Origin: JAZNQL01 sp045531205
Lineage (GTDB): Bacteria > Bacillota > Clostridia > UMGS1883 > UMGS1540
Length of the DNA: 17,759 bases
Reading direction: 5' to 3'
Assembly (NCBI GenBank): GCA_045531205.1
Contig: JAZSDN010000092.1
Location: 1 to 17,759, forward strand
The notes under the pieces were generated by a model. It saw only the letters and a program-made list of their open reading frames with translations. It made no database searches and had not been told where the DNA came from. Positions within the stretch are counted from its first letter, which is position 1, and every line of letters begins with the position of its first letter. Made by a program: the position numbers and the translations under genes. Shown piece by piece: positions 1-5,278 of the stretch.

Positions 1-11
1 TTGTCATAGGG

Positions 12-34
12 CGTGCTTTAGCACGTTCATTTTT
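12..34 (+). terminator. possible weak terminator of a gene left of the window
   Basis: CGTGC and GCACG form a 5-bp stem around a TTTA loop (12-25), followed by TTCATTTTTA. This could end a plus-strand transcript entering from the left. The stem is short and the T-run is interrupted, so the hairpin may instead be part of a structured minus-strand transcript. Confidence 0.3.
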
Positions 35-152
35 ACCCTTGACTAATCGCAGACGAGCATTTACAAGCTTTCGGGCGAAAATCACCGATATTTTGTGAAA
101 TTGTTATGCTAGTCTTTCATTTTTACTTTACACTACCAAAAGTATCAATTTA

Positions 153-180
153 AGTATATACTATAAAAAAAATAAGTCAA
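153..180 (-). promoter_or_regulatory. possible sigma-A promoter reading left out of the window
   Basis: On the minus strand TTGACT (175-180) and TATACT (153-158) are separated by 16 bases, close to the sigma-A consensus. Transcription would start near 146 and leave the window at base 1. No open reading frame of note lies in that stretch, so it would be a 5' leader of a gene to the left or a non-coding RNA. AT-rich DNA gives such matches by chance. Confidence 0.4.
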
Positions 181-214
181 TGTTCTTTCCTGCAGAATAG
201 TTTTCATTTCTTGC

Positions 215-252
215 AAAAAAAGCTATAACAACCAAAAATTGTTATAGCTTTT
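215..252 (-). terminator. intrinsic terminator of the SLH protease gene
   Basis: A perfect 14-bp stem (218-231 with 239-252) around a 7-base loop is followed, on the minus strand, by a run of seven T (complement of 215-221). It lies just behind the stop codon of the minus-strand protease gene, where its terminator is expected. Confidence 0.85.
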
Positions 253-257
253 AAAGT

Positions 258-2105
258 TTATGTTGGAAAACTGATTATAACCTCTCTTAAAGTTGTAAGT
301 GTTATAGCAACAATATTATCTCCGTTTGCATAATAGTATACATATCCCGAAGAATCTGAAATCTGCCTTCTTAAATAATATCCGCTTGAAGAAAGATATG
401 ATATATATTTATTAACCGATGTTTTGTCATACATATAAGTATAACTTGTGCCGCCTTCTGCATATCCAGAAAATTTTTGTCCGCCTTTTATAGTGCTTAC
501 ACATTCTTTTCCGGTAACATAAGTATATGTTGCAAGATTCCCGTAAGAATATCTTGGTATACTTGATTTTGTTACTGTAACATTTATTTTTACAGTTTTA
601 TCATCAACATCAGAACTGATTGTTATTTGAGTATTTCCTTCTTTTAATCCTTCAACATAAAGTACGGCAATGCCCGATTTTATCCAGCTTCCCCAACTGC
701 ATTTTGCAATTGTTTTATCATCTTCTTCGCAGAATATATTCCAATTTTCTTCACTGTTTGATTCCGCATATACATAACAGGTCACATAATTTCCTGCTTC
801 AACAATAATCTCCTGTTGTGAAACAGAAAGATTTACATATTCCTTAAGAAATTCAAAATATGGGATTCCTTCTATAGTAATATCAATATTTTTAATTATA
901 TTTATAGGAATTGCAAGACCTAAATTTTCACCTTCGGTATATCCTGCTGATGTTATACCTATTACCTCGGCATGTTCGTTTACCAAGACACCGCCGGAGC
1001 TTCCTGAAGAAATAGCAGAAGTTGTTTGAATGAACTTAACCGAATCAATAATTCTGTTAGAGTTACTTATTATACCATTTGATATTGTGTTTTGTAGTCC
1101 TAAAGGACTGCCTATAGCATAACAAACTTCACCGTTTGCAACTTTGTCGCTGTCTGCTAATTGAAGATAAGGAAACTCCTGTATAGTTTTATTGTCTGTT
1201 GAAGTCTGGCTTATCTTTAATACCGCAACATCTGCATTTTCATCTGCATAAATAACATGCGTAGCATCATAAATTTTTCCGTCAGTTGTAGTTATTTGAG
1301 CATATCTTGTACCGTCAATAACATGGAAATTTGTAACTGCAACACCGTCAGGAGAAATAAAAAATCCACTGCCTGTAGCTACAGCCTGCTTGTTTTTATC
1401 AAAAACTTCAATATAAAAAACTGAAGGAGATGCCTTTGCAGCAACCTCTGCTGCCGTGAGTGCCGTTTTTGTACTATTGGAATTATCTTCATTTTTTATT
1501 GCGCCTGAAAGCTTGAGGTACTCGTAAAGAGTATTTCCACTGTTCTTTATAAAACATTCAAGTGCTTTATAAGAAAGCTCACAAACATCCCCTCTTGTAA
1601 AGAGAGAATTATATATGTTGCCATTTGTAAGACCTATTGAATCTGATAAAGGATAAGGATTATTCCATACAAAATCACCGTTTGCATCAGAATATCCCAA
1701 TGCTCTTAATAAAAAAGTAATATACATTTCTGCCGTTACAGTATTTTGAGAACCAAACTCTATGGCACTTATTCCGTTTGAAAGACCATTTTGATAAGCG
1801 TACGCTATATAAGATTCGGCCCAAGAGTCAACATCAAAAAAAGGTTTTTTCCATGTTCCCGAAAGGGCAACAGCTTCTTTTCCAAGTAAACGTATAAGAA
1901 TTACTGTTGCTTCCTGCCTTGTAGGAGCACGGTCTAAATCAAAATTTGGTGTTCCGTCAGCGTTTGTTCCTACTCCTTTAAAAAGACCGTATGAATATAA
2001 AAGCTCTGCTGCTGATGTTTGTGAAAGAGTTGCTGCAGATGTATATATTCCGCAAGAACACAGCATTGCTATAATAACAAATAAACTTATAAGACGTTTT
2101 TTCAT
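258..2105 (-). CDS. secreted SLH-domain trypsin-like (S1C/HtrA-type) serine protease
   Basis: Predicted cell-surface serine protease. Residues 1-25 form a signal peptide (KKR, hydrophobic core, cut near SAA). Residues about 32-195 contain three degenerate SLH repeats (for example WAESYIAYAYQNGLSNG, and TRQEA and TRGDV helices), which in this family bind secondary cell-wall polymer. The protease domain spans about 218-415 with the full triad: His261 in TNFHVIDG, Asp292 in ADVAVLKI and Ser370 in SGSSGGVLVN. Residues about 424-512 look like an Ig-like (BIG2-type) beta domain. The last 90 or so residues, rich in Tyr and Ser, are not recognised. There is no PDZ domain, unlike classical HtrA. The ATG start has a good ribosome site (GGGAGG). 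Substrate is unknown. It is single-gene, with its own promoter and terminator. Confidence 0.88.
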   Translation of the reverse strand: MKKRLISLFVIIAMLCSCGIYTSAATLSQTSAAELLYSYGLFKGVGTNADGTPNFDLDRAPTRQEATVILIRLLGKEAVALSGTWKKPFFDVDSWAESYIAYAYQNGLSNGISAIEFGSQNTVTAEMYITFLLRALGYSDANGDFVWNNPYPLSDSIGLTNGNIYNSLFTRGDVCELSYKALECFIKNSGNTLYEYLKLSGAIKNEDNSNSTKTALTAAEVAAKASPSVFYIEVFDKNKQAVATGSGFFISPDGVAVTNFHVIDGTRYAQITTTDGKIYDATHVIYADENADVAVLKISQTSTDNKTIQEFPYLQLADSDKVANGEVCYAIGSPLGLQNTISNGIISNSNRIIDSVKFIQTTSAISSGSSGGVLVNEHAEVIGITSAGYTEGENLGLAIPINIIKNIDITIEGIPYFEFLKEYVNLSVSQQEIIVEAGNYVTCYVYAESNSEENWNIFCEEDDKTIAKCSWGSWIKSGIAVLYVEGLKEGNTQITISSDVDDKTVKINVTVTKSSIPRYSYGNLATYTYVTGKECVSTIKGGQKFSGYAEGGTSYTYMYDKTSVNKYISYLSSSGYYLRRQISDSSGYVYYYANGDNIVAITLTTLREVIISFPT

Positions 2106-2135
2106 AATATTCGCCTCCCTTTTATACCATAAAAT

Positions 2136-2164
2136 ATTCTAACACACACAGTCTTTTTTGTAAA
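2136..2164 (-). promoter_or_regulatory. sigma-A promoter of the SLH protease gene
   Basis: On the minus strand TTTACA (2159-2164) and TAGAAT (2136-2141) are 17 bases apart, and a TG one base before the -10 box makes it an extended -10. It gives a leader of about 25 bases before the GGGAGG ribosome site and ATG. Confidence 0.6.
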
Positions 2165-2205
2165 GTAAATTATTTATGAACACTATATGAAAAATTTATT
2201 TTTAA

Positions 2206-2226
2206 AACTCTACTATAAGTAGAGTT
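2206..2226. promoter_or_regulatory. perfect palindrome, candidate operator
   Basis: AACTCTACT (2206-2214) and AGTAGAGTT (2218-2226) are exact inverted copies around ATA. No T-run follows on the plus strand, and no plus-strand gene lies upstream needing a terminator. It sits between two divergent promoters, 46 bases upstream of the -35 box of the kinase/murQ operon. The core TACTATAA recurs at 2237-2244. The binding protein is unknown; the DNA-binding domain of the adjacent kinase fusion is one candidate. Confidence 0.55.
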
Positions 2227-2272
2227 GTGTTTATTGTACTATAAAAAATAGAATATTTAGAGCAGTTTTCTA

Positions 2273-2300
2273 TTGAAAAAAAGAATAAAAATGTTATAAT
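2273..2300 (+). promoter_or_regulatory. sigma-A promoter of the kinase-murQ operon
   Basis: TTGAAA (2273-2278) and a perfect TATAAT (2295-2300) are 16 bases apart, with TG at 2292-2293 giving an extended -10. The leader to the ATG at 2335 is about 28 bases. Confidence 0.75.
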
Positions 2301-2334
2301 TATTTTAGAAAGTAAAAAAGGATGTATATAAACA

Positions 2335-3447
2335 ATGAATGATGTAAGAAAAATCTTTGCTTCAAATTTAAAGAAAAGAAGGAAACAACTTAAACTGACA
2401 CAGTATGAATTTGCTAAACTTATAGGTTATTCAGAAAAAACAATTTCGAAATGGGAACAAGGAAAAGCTGTAGCTCCAAGCGAAATATTGCCTGAAATCT
2501 CGAAAACCCTTGGAATAAGTATTGATGAAATGCTTAATGGGAAAAGCGATGTTTTGTATTATTTGGGCATTGACGGAGGAGGCACAAAAACAAAATTCGC
2601 TCTTGCTAACAAAAAGGGAGAAATTATAAAAAGTATAGTTCTTTCAGGCTCTAACCCTGTCGATATAGGAATAGAAAACACATTCAATATACTGGACGAA
2701 GGTATACGAACTGTATGTTCCGATGTTCTTGCAAGTGAGGTTTCGGTTTTTGCAGGGATTGCAGGCGGCGGACTTACAGGAGATTACAGAGAAAAAATAG
2801 CTGATTTTTTAAAGAAATACGGATTTGCAAAAGTAAATAATGACAGCGATGCAATGAATGCTGTTGCTTCGTGTCTTGGTAATAAAGAAGGTATTACTAT
2901 TATTATTGGAACAGGTGGTATAGCATTTTTACGACAAAATGAAGAATTGGAACGCTTTGGCGGATACGGATATTTGTTCGAAGATGGCGGAAGTGGATAT
3001 TGCATAGCAAGAGATGGTATTCTCTCCGCAATGAAAGCGGATGAAGGAACAGCAGAACCTACTCTGCTACAGGAAATATTTTCAAAAGAATTTAAAACAA
3101 AAAGAACGTCCGATTTTCTTGCGGAATTGTACTTGGGCGGAAAAAAGAAAATTGCATCCTATGCACACCTTGTTTTTGATGCATACAAATGTGATGATTC
3201 AGTTGCAAAAAGAATTATTAAAACAAATATGGCAGTTGTTGCATCTACTATAGAAAAAATAGCTGAAAAAACAGAGAAAAAGTTTGTAAAAGTAGTTTTG
3301 ACTGGTGGTATTGCAACTAACGAGGAAGAAATCATTTTACCATTAATATACAATGCAATAAAAAATAAAGAATTATATGATATTACTGTAAGTAAAAAAG
3401 ACCCCGTAAACGGTGCACTTATACTGGCAGGAACAGAAGGAGAATAA
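2335..3447 (+). CDS. XRE-type DNA-binding domain fused to BadF/MurK-like amino-sugar kinase
   Basis: Residues 1-68 are a helix-turn-helix of the XRE/Cro class (QLKLTQYEFAKLIGYSEKTI, then SKWEQGKAVAPSEIL). Residues about 74-370 are an acetate/sugar-kinase fold ATPase of the BadF/BadG family, which includes GlcNAc kinase and clostridial MurK. Visible motifs are the phosphate-1 loop GIDGGGTKTKFAL (78-90), NNDSDAMNA (168-176) with the likely catalytic Asp, phosphate-2 GTGGIAF (192-198), GGYGYLFEDGGSGYCIARDG (209-228) and the adenosine motif VVLTGGIATNEEE. Inferred reaction: ATP-dependent 6-phosphorylation of MurNAc and/or GlcNAc, feeding MurQ, which starts one base after this stop. MurK and MurQ are known to work together in Clostridium acetobutylicum. 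The fused DNA-binding domain suggests regulation of its own operon, much as ROK kinases and repressors are related, but this is inference. Sugar specificity cannot be read from the sequence. Confidence 0.85.
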   Translation: MNDVRKIFASNLKKRRKQLKLTQYEFAKLIGYSEKTISKWEQGKAVAPSEILPEISKTLGISIDEMLNGKSDVLYYLGIDGGGTKTKFALANKKGEIIKSIVLSGSNPVDIGIENTFNILDEGIRTVCSDVLASEVSVFAGIAGGGLTGDYREKIADFLKKYGFAKVNNDSDAMNAVASCLGNKEGITIIIGTGGIAFLRQNEELERFGGYGYLFEDGGSGYCIARDGILSAMKADEGTAEPTLLQEIFSKEFKTKRTSDFLAELYLGGKKKIASYAHLVFDAYKCDDSVAKRIIKTNMAVVASTIEKIAEKTEKKFVKVVLTGGIATNEEEIILPLIYNAIKNKELYDITVSKKDPVNGALILAGTEGE

Positions 3448-3448
3448 T

Positions 3449-4258
3449 ATGTTAAATACCGAAAAACGAAACCCAAAAACCACTCATATCGACAAAATGT
3501 CAAGCATAGAAATGGTTTCTGTTATGCAGGAAGAAAATCATAATGCAGTTATGGCTGTTGATTCACAGCTCGGCTTTATTGCCGAAGCCATTGACAAAAT
3601 AAGCTTTAATATGAAAAAGGGTGGCAGATTATTTTATATAGGATGTGGAACTTCAGGCAGATTAGGTGTTGTTGATGCATCCGAATGTCCCCCTACCTTT
3701 GGAGTTCCTCACGGTCTTGTAATTCCTATCATCGCCGGAGGCGCAACTGCAATGACAAGAGCCGTTGAAGGCGCAGAGGACAGTTTTGAAAAAGGATACA
3801 ACGACCTTTCCGAATATAAGTTAAGCGAAAATGATTCAGTTGTAGGAATTTCAGTTGCAGGCGGTGCAGAATATGTTTGCGGTGCGTTTAAAGCTGCAAG
3901 TAAAGCTGGTGCTCTTAAAATTTCGCTTACCTGCAACGAGGGAAGTAAAATACATAACCTTGCAGATATAAAGATATGTACCGAAACCGGAGCGGAAGTA
4001 ATAACAGGGTCTACACGCTTAAAAGCAGGAAGTGCACACAAAATGGTGCTTAATATGATATCTACCTGTGTTATGGTAAAACTTGGACATGTGTACGAAA
4101 ATTTGATGATAAACCTTAAGCCTTCCAACATAAAACTACGGGATAGAATGATACGAATTGTGTCGGATATCACAGAACTTGATTATAATTCATCCGAAAA
4201 ATTACTTGAAGATAATGCCTTTGTTATCAGAAAAGCAGTAGAAAGTTATTTGAAATAA
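3449..4258 (+). CDS. murQ: N-acetylmuramic acid 6-phosphate etherase (MurQ-like), divergent
   Basis: MurQ splits the lactyl ether of MurNAc-6-phosphate to give GlcNAc-6-phosphate and D-lactate in cytoplasmic peptidoglycan recycling. The protein has the SIS fold. It shows the first sugar-phosphate loop GCGTSGRLG (66-74), the catalytic-region glutamates in ASECPPT (Glu79) and VEGAED (Glu110), and EVITGSTRLKAGSAHKMVLN (183-202). The start chosen is the ATG at 3449, with AAGGAG six bases upstream; an in-frame start at 3413 would overlap the kinase. Two oddities: the family loop usually written SGRTPYV reads AGGAEYV (137-143), and the C-terminal helical domain is about 30 residues short (269 residues against about 300). 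It may have reduced activity or a different substrate, but the operon partner argues for amino-sugar recovery. Confidence 0.85.
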   Translation: MLNTEKRNPKTTHIDKMSSIEMVSVMQEENHNAVMAVDSQLGFIAEAIDKISFNMKKGGRLFYIGCGTSGRLGVVDASECPPTFGVPHGLVIPIIAGGATAMTRAVEGAEDSFEKGYNDLSEYKLSENDSVVGISVAGGAEYVCGAFKAASKAGALKISLTCNEGSKIHNLADIKICTETGAEVITGSTRLKAGSAHKMVLNMISTCVMVKLGHVYENLMINLKPSNIKLRDRMIRIVSDITELDYNSSEKLLEDNAFVIRKAVESYLK

Positions 4259-4423
4259 TATTTTTAAAGCAAAAATTATAATATTTTTTCTCTTCGCAAC
4301 ACATTTAAAACTACAAGTCAAGTAATGAATTTTTTTAATATATGTAAAATTTTTCTTTACATAAAAATTTCCTTGTCTGCAAACAATATTACTGTAAATT
4401 GATTTAAAGGAGATTTTTACAAT

Positions 4424-4969
4424 ATGAAAGCAACAGGAATTGTTAGAAGAATAGACGACCTTGGGCGTGTAGTAATTCCAAAAGAAATACGAAGAACAAT
4501 GAGAATCCGCGAAGGCGACCCTCTTGAAATTTTTACCGATCGCGACGGTGAAGTTATTTTTAAAAAGTATTCCCCTATTGGAGAGCTTGGAGATTTTGCT
4601 CTGCAGTACGCAGAAACCCTTTCAAAAACAGCAGGTTTTCCTGTGTGTATAACTGATAAAGACAGCGTAATAGCGGTATCAGGTGCCTCAAAAAAAGAAC
4701 TTAACGAAAAGCGAGTAAGTCTTGAACTTGAAAAGATAATGAACGAAAAAACAACATTTTTAATGCGTTCTGACCGTTCAAATAAAACAGCCGTTATAGA
4801 TGGTTCCGATAAATATTTTGCCGGTGTTGTTGCTCCTATTATTGCAGAAGGCGATTCAATCGGTTCAGTAGTTATGATGTCGGATGATTCAAGCAATATG
4901 GGAGAAGTTGAAACAAAACTCGCACAATCTGCTGCAGGATTTTTAGGAAAACAAATGGAAGAAGTTTGA
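4424..4969 (+). CDS. spoVT: stage V sporulation protein T (AbrB-family regulator)
   Basis: SpoVT is a DNA-binding regulator of forespore genes late in sporulation. Residues 1-50 are the AbrB-type swapped-hairpin domain (RIDDLGRVVIPKEIRRTMRI, then REGDPLEIFTDRDG). Residues about 60-181 form the GAF-like sensory domain, with KTAGFPVCITDKDSVIAVSG near its start. Length (181) matches the family (about 178). The ATG has AAAGGAG at 4406-4412. In Bacillus this gene is transcribed by the forespore factor sigma-G; I could not find a convincing sigma-G promoter in the 165-base gap before it, which otherwise holds nothing I recognise. No neighbour is functionally linked. Confidence 0.95.
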   Translation: MKATGIVRRIDDLGRVVIPKEIRRTMRIREGDPLEIFTDRDGEVIFKKYSPIGELGDFALQYAETLSKTAGFPVCITDKDSVIAVSGASKKELNEKRVSLELEKIMNEKTTFLMRSDRSNKTAVIDGSDKYFAGVVAPIIAEGDSIGSVVMMSDDSSNMGEVETKLAQSAAGFLGKQMEEV

Positions 4970-5001
4970 AAATAACACATTTAAATACTTGTATAAGAAA
5001 A

Positions 5002-5040
5002 TGAGCCCTGTGCATTACACACAAGGCTCATAATTTTTAA
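5002..5040 (+). terminator. terminator of spoVT
   Basis: TGAGCC-C-TGTG (5002-5012) pairs with CACA-A-GGCTCA (5020-5030) around a 7-base loop, with one C-A mismatch, followed by TAATTTTTAA. On the minus strand the mismatch becomes a G-U pair, so it may work in both directions. Confidence 0.65.
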
Positions 5041-5048
5041 TATTGTTT

Positions 5049-5140
5049 TTGGGCAATCGTCGTTTTCGTCAAAAAGGCAAAACCGTTTTTGATTGCTACG
5101 GCGTTGCATTTTTTATTTAGATTTGGTTAAGATTGCTCAA
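5049..5140. repeat. 92-base inverted-repeat segment of unknown nature
   Basis: The 309 bases between spoVT and ppdK (4970-5278) hold no gene, only two terminators and this segment. Its ends are near-perfect inverted copies: TTGGGCAATC (5049-5058) and GATTGCTCAA (5131-5140), 9 of 10 matching. A further GATTGC (5091-5096) also pairs with 5053-5058 across an inner CAAAAAGG/CCGTTTTTG hairpin. It could be a small non-autonomous element, a structured RNA or chance. Confidence 0.35.
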
Positions 5141-5177
5141 AGTCGCATAAATACGGCAGTTAAAGGTTGATAAGCGT

Positions 5178-5212
5178 AAAAAAAGACCTCATTGGACGAA
5201 TCCAACAAGGTC
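5178..5212 (-). terminator. intrinsic terminator of ppdK
   Basis: On the minus strand, 12 consecutive pairs (5201-5212 with 5185-5196, including two G-U pairs) close a UUCG tetraloop and are followed by seven T (complement of 5178-5184). On the plus strand the same two positions are mismatches, so the hairpin is built for the minus-strand gene. Confidence 0.85.
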
Positions 5213-5278
5213 GATTTTTTTATTCAATTTTGCCTTTTGCGTGATAAGTGGCTTTGCCCCAAATCAATATGTCTTAAA

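Noticed and set aside
3413..3448. Start of murQ at 3413
   Set aside because: It would overlap the kinase gene by 35 bases; the ATG at 3449 has AAGGAG at ideal spacing.
3709..4173. 154-residue minus-strand frame inside murQ
   Set aside because: It is a shadow of the MurQ coding region without family features or start signals.
4259..4423. Sigma-G promoter for spoVT
   Set aside because: Some TGAAT-like and CATA-like strings occur, but none at the right spacing; not supported enough to list.
4417..4980. 187-residue open frame on the minus strand over spoVT
   Set aside because: It is an antisense shadow of the clear spoVT gene, has no recognisable motif and no ribosome site.
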